42,190 nt of DNA from Candidatus Dadabacteria bacterium CSP1-2 (GTDB lineage: Bacteria; Desulfobacterota_D; UBA1144; Nemesobacterales; CSP1-2), in assembly GCA_001443445.1 (NCBI GenBank), contig LDXN01000016.1:3855-46044 (forward strand), written 5' to 3'. The position numbers and the translations under genes are program-made. Position 1 is the first letter of the stretch; each line of letters starts with the position of its first letter. Below, piece after piece: positions 1 to 6,595 of this stretch. The notes below the pieces were generated by a model that had not been told where the DNA came from, ran no database searches, and saw only the letters and a program-made list of their open reading frames with translations.

Positions 1-55
1 AAAGAAATAGCACCCCGTTTATCATGGTTTTTATATCCCTAACTTTGGCTTTTCA

Positions 56-715
56 TTATTCTAATTTATTTCCATTAGTATAAACAACCGTTCTTGCTTT
101 AGGACTACGTGAGTCAAATTCCTTTACTACTTGCAAAATTGCATTGTTAATCTTTTCTCCTCCGTGTACCGATGGTTCAATAGGATTTGAATAATCTTTA
201 TCTTCGTTACATATCAGTCTTAGGTCAATTAATGGTAATCCAAATGTAAACGCTTCACGTATAATACAGTCATTGAATATTGATAGTGCAACTACAGCCA
301 TCCTCTGTATAACGGGGTCTAGAAATCGAGGATAGTAGATTGAACATATAGCTGTTGGTAGACCATAACTAAGAACAGTTCTTAACATGCTGTGATAGCT
401 ACGTTGGAATTCCTCTTGTATATCTGCAAGTCTTTGTAAAACCTGAGCGGCAGATTTTGCACTTTCATTGAAAATGTTAATGTGGTCAAGAGCGTCATTT
501 CCACCAACGCTTACTATCAGAAAACTAGCGTCCTTTGGGAGTTCCTCGAGTTGTCCTTCTACGTGATCTGTACTACTTCCATCTATAGCCTTTAGCGTCG
601 CTTTCCATCCTTCGGAAAGCTTACGCCTTAGCTGTTGAATAACATCTGGCTCTCCCTGTTGGATATACGCTGCGTTATCGAATATTGAATCACCAAGCAA
701 AATAATATGTTGCAT
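56..715 (-). CDS. SGNH/GDSL-family hydrolase
   Basis: Probable esterase or lipase-like hydrolase of the SGNH superfamily, 219 residues, no signal peptide, so likely cytoplasmic. The block I motif LLGDS places the nucleophile at Ser10. Block III is VSVGGND (Gly72, Asn73) and the C-terminal block carries the catalytic His in EPSVHGG (His184). The Asp normally three residues before that His is not obvious. The open frame extends eight codons further upstream, but an AAGGAGAG ribosome-binding site lies five bases before the ATG at 715, which decides the start. The gene follows the PD-(D/E)xK-like gene by about 34 bases and is probably its operon partner. The substrate cannot be read from sequence. 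Confidence 0.85.
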   Translation of the reverse strand: MQHIILLGDSIFDNAAYIQQGEPDVIQQLRRKLSEGWKATLKAIDGSSTDHVEGQLEELPKDASFLIVSVGGNDALDHINIFNESAKSAAQVLQRLADIQEEFQRSYHSMLRTVLSYGLPTAICSIYYPRFLDPVIQRMAVVALSIFNDCIIREAFTFGLPLIDLRLICNEDKDYSNPIEPSVHGGEKINNAILQVVKEFDSRSPKARTVVYTNGNKLE

Positions 716-749
716 AAAAACTCTCCTTAAATAATCCAAGCTCGGAAGA

Positions 750-1520
750 TTATTGCCAGTTTAGCTTCACCCTTTTTTCCTTTTTGGGGTCAAAGAGGTC
801 TCTACCTCTAGAAAGTATAAGTTCCTCGATTGTGCAGGTAATAAACACTAACTCACACACATCTTGGAACTCTACCAATCTTTTCCTAACCCATCTCTTT
901 GTTTTAGGGTCTTTGAATTCTTGCTTTGTTTCAAGAAATGTCTTTGCCGAGGTTTTGATAAGATAGTCATAGAAACGATAAGGATTCTGATAAACCAATC
1001 CTCTTAAAGAAGAATGAAAAAATTGGTACTCTTGATTCGTATCCCATATCTGGTAATGGTCAACTAACCGGTCTGGAATACTAAGTAACCAAACAAAATA
1101 CCTAGGTACCTTTTGCTTCAAGGTATAGTAGTTGCCAATAGTTCCGTAGTAGTACCACTGCTTGTTAATATTATCTTGGCCTCTGATGCCCTCATGTTCT
1201 CCAAAATGGCATAATTGGGAACCATCAAGAGATTCTAACTCTAAAAAGAAAAGGGGAATGTTATTGCCTTGTCTTCTCTCATAGAAGACGAAATCAACCC
1301 TCTGATTGCCTCCAATCTCATAACATGGACAAAAAGTATTCGGTATTTGCCTACCAATCCTCAAATTCAAAGCTCTGGCTAGTGAATGAGCAACAGGGTT
1401 GAATGCCTTTTCAAGCTTCCCTCTTCCAAGGTACTGTGGAAGAAAAATCTTACCTCTCCTCAGGTGACGTGCATGTTTTTCCATGCTCTCTTTTAGATTT
1501 AAGAAGAATTTCTTAATCAT
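750..1520 (-). CDS. PD-(D/E)xK nuclease-like protein of unknown function
   Basis: Hypothetical protein of about 256 residues. Near residues 74-96 a strand RVDFVFYE is followed by a second strand LFFLELES. This Asp then Glu-x-Glu arrangement resembles the core of PD-(D/E)xK (restriction-endonuclease-like) folds, with Glu in place of the usual Lys. There is no signal peptide or membrane segment; the N-terminus is basic and the middle is rich in Trp and Tyr. The frame is open back to a TTG at 1568, but neither that codon nor the ATG at 1520 has a good ribosome-binding site, so the start is uncertain. It precedes the SGNH hydrolase gene on the same strand. The nuclease assignment is a motif-level inference. 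Confidence 0.6.
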   Translation of the reverse strand: MIKKFFLNLKESMEKHARHLRRGKIFLPQYLGRGKLEKAFNPVAHSLARALNLRIGRQIPNTFCPCYEIGGNQRVDFVFYERRQGNNIPLFFLELESLDGSQLCHFGEHEGIRGQDNINKQWYYYGTIGNYYTLKQKVPRYFVWLLSIPDRLVDHYQIWDTNQEYQFFHSSLRGLVYQNPYRFYDYLIKTSAKTFLETKQEFKDPKTKRWVRKRLVEFQDVCELVFITCTIEELILSRGRDLFDPKKEKRVKLNWQ

Positions 1521-1598
1521 GATGAAAATTCTAATTTTGTTCTTTACTCTTGTTTGTTTTAATGTCAATCATACTATCAATCAACATCAAACAGTGTT

Positions 1599-2096
1599 CT
1601 ATGGTATCTTGACCTCGAGGTGATATTTAGGGGCGAGTGCCAAAAGTTTCTCGACAGTTGCCGGATTAAAAGGAGGCGGAGAGGATTTGTCTATCGCTGG
1701 CTCACCGATTTCCTCAAAGAACTTCTCAAATCCCGCAGGCGTGATGATAGCCAGAAACCTACCTTGGGACGTTCCTATGTTTTTGAATGTATGAAGCGTA
1801 CCCTTGGGAATGTAAACAAACGATCCAGCGGTCGCTGTAATTGTAATGTCACCATGCAGGAACGAAAACTCTCCCTCTAACACATAAAACGTTTCGTCTT
1901 CGCGATGGTGAATATGTGGGGGCGGCCCGTTTTCCGATTGTACCTGTACCTCAATCAAGGAGAAGGAACCACCGGTGTCTTCTCCTACCACTTTAAACGT
2001 GCATAGGTCACCCAGCACCCAGAACGACTTACCCTCCCCGGGTTTAAGTGTGACGCCTTGTTCAATTTTTAGTTTAATAGTTTCTTGGTTCGCCAT
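1599..2096 (-). CDS. Cupin-domain protein
   Basis: Single-domain cupin of 165 residues. Cupin motif 1 is present as PPPHIHHREDETFYVLEG, giving metal ligands His61, His63 and Glu68. Motif 2 is GSFVYIPKGTLHTF, with His102 as the fourth ligand. The set is complete for binding one divalent metal, as in quercetin dioxygenase-like cupins, but the substrate is unknown. The frame extends four codons upstream to a GTG that overlaps the Shine-Dalgarno sequence itself; AAGGAGGT about 10 bases before the ATG at 2096 fixes the start. It lies 20 bases after the metallo-beta-lactamase-fold gene and is almost certainly cotranscribed with it. Confidence 0.88.
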   Translation of the reverse strand: MANQETIKLKIEQGVTLKPGEGKSFWVLGDLCTFKVVGEDTGGSFSLIEVQVQSENGPPPHIHHREDETFYVLEGEFSFLHGDITITATAGSFVYIPKGTLHTFKNIGTSQGRFLAIITPAGFEKFFEEIGEPAIDKSSPPPFNPATVEKLLALAPKYHLEVKIP

Positions 2097-2116
2097 AATA
2101 GGCGACACCTCCTTTT

Positions 2117-2842
2117 TTATGACCCGCCTAGCACATCCTTCATTACTGCATTAAGGTTGAAAAGCGCTCGCTCGCAGTTGCCAGTAAAACTCGACCCATG
2201 CATCGTCGCCAGCGTTTTCGGTTTAAGTTCGGCAAGGCTTTTGAGGATATTGGCTGTTTGTGGCGTGTACGGAATGTAGTTTGCAAAAGGGCTAGCCTGA
2301 TATTCAATCAGTGTCTTCCGCACCCGTTCTATTATGTCCGACTCGGTTAGCGGTTCCACATCACCATCATGATGGAAAAGGTCTGAGCAAAGAAGCACTC
2401 TATTTGTCTCCTCAAATAACACCCCTGCATCCCAACCGTGTGGTAGATGGGCCGTCGAGCAGAACCGAAAACGGTATTTACCAGTGGTCAGTACTTCACC
2501 ATCCGTCATTCCTCGCGCCGGCCGGGCTGCAAAATCGTTCACGTTAACTAGCGCTCCCACTACGCTGCATACAGCCTGCGCAGATGACGCCACTTCGAGC
2601 CATTGGTTCAGCGAACCGCACTCGTCCGACTCAAAATGGCTGAAGCTAATCCAGCGTATCTCCGACGGCTTGATGATAGTTGCCACAGCGTCGTGCACCT
2701 GTGGGAACATTCTCTTGTAGCCAGTGTGGAATAGCAGCGGCTCATCGTCCTTGATGAGAAAATGATTGAACTGCAGATTAAACTCAGGTACGTAGATCGA
2801 GATGCGGTACACATCGGGAGCGATTTCAGTTACCTTTGCCAT
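2117..2842 (-). CDS. Flavodiiron-type metallo-beta-lactamase-fold protein (diiron domain only)
   Basis: A 241-residue protein matching the N-terminal diiron domain of flavodiiron (FprA/ODP-type) proteins, without the flavodoxin domain. Ligand candidates are all present and spaced as in that family: His69-x-Glu71-x-Asp73 (SHFESDECG), His135 (HLPHGWD), Asp154 (CSDLF) and His215 (TMHGSS). Known relatives reduce O2 or NO or sense oxygen. Without FMN a partner would have to deliver electrons, so a sensor or hydrolase role is equally possible. The frame opens 32 codons further upstream, but AAAGGAGG seven bases before the ATG at 2842 fixes the start. It heads a compact run with the cupin gene. Confidence 0.82.
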   Translation of the reverse strand: MAKVTEIAPDVYRISIYVPEFNLQFNHFLIKDDEPLLFHTGYKRMFPQVHDAVATIIKPSEIRWISFSHFESDECGSLNQWLEVASSAQAVCSVVGALVNVNDFAARPARGMTDGEVLTTGKYRFRFCSTAHLPHGWDAGVLFEETNRVLLCSDLFHHDGDVEPLTESDIIERVRKTLIEYQASPFANYIPYTPQTANILKSLAELKPKTLATMHGSSFTGNCERALFNLNAVMKDVLGGS

Positions 2843-2925
2843 AGCCGTTCCTCCTTTCATAAATATTTTGCTGATAATAAACACTAATTTACACGAATAA
2901 CAAGATACATGATCCATTATACGGG

Positions 2926-2976
2926 ATACAAGATGCATGATGTATTAAAGTTCTGACACCATCCTGCATCTTGTAT
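2926..2976. repeat. Inverted repeat upstream of the diiron-protein gene
   Basis: Two 17-base arms (2926-2942 and 2960-2976) are complementary except at one position and are separated by 17 bases. The left arm is itself preceded by a partial direct repeat of the same wording (CAAGATACATGATCCAT, from about 2901). It lies in the gap between the O-methyltransferase pseudogene and the diiron-protein gene. It could be a short mobile repeat, or a terminator-like or regulatory hairpin. No T-run follows on either strand, so a repeat is more likely. Confidence 0.6.
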
Positions 2977-2996
2977 ATTACATCCTATTGTTTAAT

Positions 2997-4045
2997 TTAG
3001 GGTTTGCGACCAACTAGAATTCCGTTTGCTCCTGGAGATTCCATAGCTATTCGCTTAATTTTCCTGAACCCAGTTTTCTCAAGCCACTCGGTGTATTCGG
3101 ACCAAGCATAGTTGCGGCCCCCTTCTGTCTCTATTAGCATATTCAAAGACATTAGCGCCGCCGACACAGGCCCCGTCTTATTATCTTCCATCATCAACTC
3201 GCTAACTATCACCGTACCACATGACGGTAGCGTTTTGAAACACTTACGAAGGATCATGAGGTTCTTCTCCGGTGACCAATCATGCAAAATCATTGAAAGC
3301 AGAATCACGTCTGACCCTTTCGATAGTTCATCCTTGAAAAAGTCCCCCGGATGCATTTTAATCCGATCGGAAAACCCTGACTCAGTTATCTTTTCTCTAG
3401 CAACTTCCAAGGCGGGTGGAAGATCAAATACCACTGCGCGAAGATTTGGATAACGGCGAACCGCTTCAATGCAGTATGCCGCTGAAGCCCCACCCACATC
3501 GAGAAGCTGAGTATGTTGGGAAAAGTCAAACGCCGCTGCGAGGGCTTTTCCAGACTGCACACGAAGCTATGCATACCCTCTGTGAAAAGGCGTTGCTTAT
3601 CTGGATTGGAAGAGATCTGTTCGAAAATACCTGAATGATCTTCCCAAGTCTGCGCCCTGTTGGTTCTTAGAGCCTCTAAAAGCCGGTTCCAAGGCAAATA
3701 TAACCGCCGATCCAAAAGTGTAACAACACCACCAAAATAGTAAGGTTTACCTTTCACTAAATACTCCTCGGCTAGGGAGGAGTTAGAGAAACGCTTATTG
3801 CGCTTCTCAAGTAAGCCTAAGGCTGTACAGGCACTAAGAAGCATCTCTGCCGGTCGTGGATGAATCCCTAGTAATTGCGATAGTTGCTGAACATCGGCTT
3901 GTCTACCTGATAGCTTAGTAAAGAGGTCTAGTTCTACCGCTGCAGCCAGTGTCTTAGAAGCCCAAAAACCTGAGATCAATTGCATTAAGGGAACAGGTGT
4001 TACCTTCTTTAATCTTCTTGTTGTACGACGAGATTTTGTTGGCAT
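2997..4045 (-). pseudogene. O-methyltransferase of the plant/CrtF type, frameshifted
   Basis: Two overlapping frames together make one SAM-dependent O-methyltransferase of about 350 residues (acetylserotonin/hydroxyneurosporene methyltransferase family). The first frame, from the ATG at 4045 (AAGGAGG eight bases upstream), encodes the winged-helix dimerisation domain up to TEGMHSFV. The second frame resumes with QSGKALAAAFDFS and carries the SAM site LLDVGG, the acidic VVFDLP, GDFF and the ILHDW catalytic segment. The break is near 3560, where the coding strand reads GTGTG; removing one GT repeat restores a continuous reading frame. This may be a real inactivating dinucleotide expansion or an assembly error. 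It lies upstream of the diiron-protein operon, with a 154-base gap. Confidence 0.8.
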
Positions 4046-4203
4046 AGTGTTACCCTCCTTAAACATCTTTTTCTCACTTAACGTGAGTCCGGCGCAAGTA
4101 AATTGTAATGGAATCCTTATGGTCTTACAAAATTTAATGGAGTAATAAACACGGGGTAGGGGTTTTTAATGAACCCATACATTTATAGCATTCATTCCAT
4201 TCT

Positions 4204-4229
4204 GTAGGGGCGAACCTATGTGTTCGCCC
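4204..4229 (+). repeat. GTAG-headed palindrome (REP-like)
   Basis: The sequence GTAG is followed by an 8-bp perfect stem, GGGCGAAC/GTTCGCCC, with a six-base loop. This GTAG-plus-hairpin layout matches REP elements mobilised by RAYT Y1 transposases. Many related hairpins lie elsewhere in the window. Confidence 0.7.
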
Positions 4230-4247
4230 ATTATTAGGGAAGCATAG

Positions 4248-4275
4248 GTAGAGACGCAAAATCTTGCGTCTCTAC
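4248..4275 (+). repeat. Perfect 12-bp palindrome GTAGAGACGCAA
   Basis: Arms 4248-4259 and 4264-4275 are exactly complementary around a four-base loop. It starts with GTAG on either strand. It sits just downstream of the shikimate kinase stop and might also stall transcription, but lacks a T-run. Confidence 0.75.
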
Positions 4276-4285
4276 TGCTTCTGTT

Positions 4286-4798
4286 TCATTTTTTTATTAT
4301 CTCCTCCGCCACGTCTTCAGGAGAGACATTTTCAGTATCAACAATTAAATCGGCTTTTTCATATTGGGGGATTCTTTGGGTAAAAAGCTCACAAAGCCTC
4401 TCAAATGGATTTTCAACCTGAAGAAGAGGGCGTGATGTATTGTTCCTTACACGAGTCCAAAGGACCTCGGCTGGTGCCCTGAGGTATACAGTAATTCCGT
4501 TTGCTATCATAATTTGCCAGTTTTCCTTTCTTAAAACCACACCTCCACCTGTTGCAACTACATATCTATCTTTGTCAGCTATAGACCGGAGCGCTTTTGT
4601 TTCAGCATCCCTAAAAAAATCCTCTCCATATCTTGAGAATATCTCTTGAATAGTCAGGTTGAGTTCCTTCTCAATTACCTCGTCTAGGTCAATGAAAGTT
4701 AGTCTAAGCCTTTTAGCAAGTATTTTCCCAACAGTTGTCTTCCCTGCACCCATAAAGCCCATAAGAAAAATGTTTTTAGGTGTTTTGTTCTTGATCAC
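4286..4798 (-). CDS. aroK: Shikimate kinase
   Basis: Phosphorylates shikimate at the 3-hydroxyl using ATP, the fifth step of the chorismate pathway, in the cytoplasm. The 170-residue length is normal. The P-loop GFMGAGKTT is at residues 14-22. The shikimate-binding Asp is in FIDLDE (37-39), Arg63 is in FFRDAE and the TGGG motif is at 83-86. The lid arginine is in SRPLL (about 123) and a C-terminal Arg lies in QRIPQY. It starts with GTG at 4798, preceded by AGGAGAG. It is the last of three minus-strand housekeeping genes (lspA, riboflavin synthase, aroK) separated by repeat-bearing gaps. AroK and AroL cannot be told apart here. Confidence 0.95.
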   Translation of the reverse strand: MIKNKTPKNIFLMGFMGAGKTTVGKILAKRLRLTFIDLDEVIEKELNLTIQEIFSRYGEDFFRDAETKALRSIADKDRYVVATGGGVVLRKENWQIMIANGITVYLRAPAEVLWTRVRNNTSRPLLQVENPFERLCELFTQRIPQYEKADLIVDTENVSPEDVAEEIIKK

Positions 4799-4886
4799 AA
4801 CTCTCCTAACTATTTAGCCATTAATGAGAATACAAATTCCAAGCCATTACATGAATAAATTCGTGCCTACAATCTACAATCCTTTT

Positions 4887-4940
4887 GTAGGCTCAGACTT
4901 GTCTGTGCCATAGTATTTGCACGAACAAGTTCGTGCCTAC
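4887..4940. repeat. Pair of GTAG-headed hairpins, opposite orientations
   Basis: On the plus strand GTAG at 4887 heads an imperfect stem GCTCAGAC/GTCTGTGC. On the minus strand, GTAG (complement of 4937-4940) heads a perfect GCACGAAC/GTTCGTGC stem at 4919-4936. A half copy of the second palindrome lies at about 4858-4871. The same GCACGAAC hairpin recurs exactly at 6570-6587. Typical of REP-like elements in head-on pairs. Confidence 0.72.
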
Positions 4941-5024
4941 AATATTTATATTGAAAATGGTATCGGATTATCAGCATTTGAATTCCAAACATTTGATCTT
5001 CGGAAATTAGTGGTTGAATAATTA

Positions 5025-5657
5025 TCAAAACTTTTCAAGAAGTTCAGAAAAATCTTTCTTCCCACCCTTCCCCATTACAAATTTCTCTACGTACTTTCCT
5101 ATTATATCGAATTCTATATTTACAGAATCACCTGGCTTTAGATTGCTAAATATAGTGGCTTCCTGGGTGTATGGAATTATGTTCACTGAAAACCTTCCAC
5201 CATTTACAGCATTTATAGTAAGACTCACTCCATCTATTGCTATAGAACCTTTTTCCACAATATACTTAGAATGCCCTTCAGGTATTGAAAACCAGAATTC
5301 CAGCGATTTTCCACGTCTACCTGTAGATTCCACTTTCCCTATTCCATCTACATGACCGTTTACAATGTGCCCGCCGAGTCTGTCCCCTAATCTTAGAGAT
5401 CTTTCCAGGTTTACCTTGCTTCCAACCTTTAGTTTTGAAAGGGTTGTCCTTCTCAAGGTTTCATGAGAAGCCTCAACTGTGAATATGTTTTTTTTGACGG
5501 AGATCACCGTAAGACATGCCCCATTAACCGAAATACTCTCACCGATCTTAATTTCTTTAACATCTATATTCTTTGCTCCGATTGCAAAAAGAACCTCTTT
5601 CGTCTTGGGCTTCAGTTCTTCGACCCTTCCGACATCCTCGACTATTCCTGTAAACAT
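5025..5657 (-). CDS. ribE: Riboflavin synthase, alpha subunit
   Basis: Dismutates two 6,7-dimethyl-8-ribityllumazine molecules into riboflavin and a pyrimidinedione, the last step of riboflavin synthesis. The hallmark N-terminus MFTGIVEDVG is intact. The two internally homologous lumazine-binding barrels are visible: NGACLTV followed by SHETLRRTTL in the first half, and IDGVSLTIN followed by TIFSNLKPGDSVNIEFD in the second. The length of 210 residues is normal. The ATG at 5657 has only a weak upstream AGG. No FMN riboswitch is visible upstream; that space is filled by a repeat element. The other riboflavin genes are not in the window. Confidence 0.95.
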   Translation of the reverse strand: MFTGIVEDVGRVEELKPKTKEVLFAIGAKNIDVKEIKIGESISVNGACLTVISVKKNIFTVEASHETLRRTTLSKLKVGSKVNLERSLRLGDRLGGHIVNGHVDGIGKVESTGRRGKSLEFWFSIPEGHSKYIVEKGSIAIDGVSLTINAVNGGRFSVNIIPYTQEATIFSNLKPGDSVNIEFDIIGKYVEKFVMGKGGKKDFSELLEKF

Positions 5658-5682
5658 CCTTATTTAACCTTCTTACCTGTTT

Positions 5683-5841
5683 AGCCACAAAGACACTAAG
5701 ACACGAAGTTGGAATTTAGAATCCAGAAGACGGGATCCAGAATAAACTAAGGATGTAAGGCCTCTGTTCTTCTGACATCTGACTCCTGACTTCTAAGTTA
5801 AAACTCATCTTCCTTCTTTGTGCCTTTGTGCCTTAGTGGCT
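5683..5841 (-). repeat. About 159-bp interspersed element with inverted ends, copy 1
   Basis: The ends are imperfect inverted repeats built on AGCCAC-AAG-CAC-AAG wording. The whole element reads, in reverse complement, like the stretch at 11824-11973: same ends, a shared GAGTTTTAAC-AGAAGT segment, AGAAGAACAGAG, TTATTCTGGAT and GATTCTAAATTC-AACTTCGTGTCTT. It has no reading frame of its own, so it looks like a non-autonomous MITE-like element. Its lspA-proximal arm encodes the last 14 or so residues and the stop codon of LspA. Confidence 0.78.
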
Positions 5842-6328
5842 GTATAGCTAACTTTTTTAAGAATAAAGCTTGCAATAGGATTAATATAACACCGATTGTG
5901 ATTGCCGCATCAGCAACATTAAAAGGAGGCCAGTGATATTTAGGATCTCCAAACCAGTGAAAGTCAATAAAATCCGTAACGTATCCAAGTCGAAATCTAT
6001 CTATAGAATTCCCAATAGCTCCACCCAGAATAAGAGAAAGAGAAGTGATTAAAATCCTATCCCGAGGTTCAGCCTTTTTTACAAAAGTTAAAATTGCTAT
6101 AAAAGCTACCACTAAGATCAATACAAAAAGAGGCATCCGAATCGTTTCAGGAAGGTCATTCATTATTCCAAAAGCCGCTCCTCTATTTCTAAGATGCGTA
6201 ATAGCGAGAAAGGGAAGCACTGATACACTTTCATGCAGAGCAAAACTTGATCGGATAAGCACCTTAGTTATCTGGTCAAGAACTACAACAAATAGAGAAA
6301 CGCAAACCACTGTTTTATATTTGTTCAT
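5798..6328 (-). CDS. lspA: Lipoprotein signal peptidase II
   Basis: Inner-membrane aspartyl protease that removes signal peptides from prolipoproteins. Four hydrophobic segments are present, at about 6-24, 60-83, 93-110 and 139-158. The family motifs are all present: NRGAAFG (48-54), GNSIDR, then the catalytic Asp119 in YVTDFID and Asp140 in FNVADAAI. It has 176 residues. The tail after residue 162 (QPLRHKGTKKEDEF) is encoded by the end of the inverted-end repeat at 5683-5841, including the stop codon. The original C-terminus has therefore probably been replaced. The catalytic core is untouched, so activity is expected. Confidence 0.95.
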   Translation of the reverse strand: MNKYKTVVCVSLFVVVLDQITKVLIRSSFALHESVSVLPFLAITHLRNRGAAFGIMNDLPETIRMPLFVLILVVAFIAILTFVKKAEPRDRILITSLSLILGGAIGNSIDRFRLGYVTDFIDFHWFGDPKYHWPPFNVADAAITIGVILILLQALFLKKLAIQPLRHKGTKKEDEF

Positions 6329-6472
6329 TTTCTAGAGCTAAGAGTATATCGGATAAACTTGTTACTTCAACAAAGAAGCGAGGAATTACTCTTCTTACAC
6401 TGTACAAGCATCATTCATTCGTTAAAACACAGGGCGGGCTTGGCGCAACCGATCGCTAGCGAACAAGTCAGC

Positions 6473-6591
6473 GTAGTGCCAGTTCCCCGAACGGGCGTCA
6501 TTAGGGTTGATGAGGGCATCAGCCCCTACATTTTATTCCTGGATAAAGGGGTTAGAAACCCCGCCTATAGCACGAACAAGTTCGTGCCTAC
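6473..6591. repeat. Cluster of four REP-like hairpins
   Basis: In order: GTAG plus TGCCAGTTC-CCC-GAACGGGC (6473-6497); on the minus strand GTAGGGGCTGATGCCC (6510-6529); a GGGGTT-AG-AAACCCC palindrome followed by CTATAG (6548-6569); and GCACGAAC/GTTCGTGC with a minus-strand GTAG (6570-6591). The cluster fills the gap between the divergently ended lspA region and the metalloprotease gene. A near-perfect version of the first hairpin lies at 11293-11317. Confidence 0.7.
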
Positions 6592-6595
6592 AATG

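Noticed and set aside
4204-4275. CRISPR-like spaced repeats
   Set aside because: The palindromes differ in sequence and have no regular spacing; no cas genes are present.
5658-5797. FMN riboswitch upstream of riboflavin synthase
   Set aside because: The interval is occupied by the inverted-end repeat, and no RFN-like conserved segments are seen.
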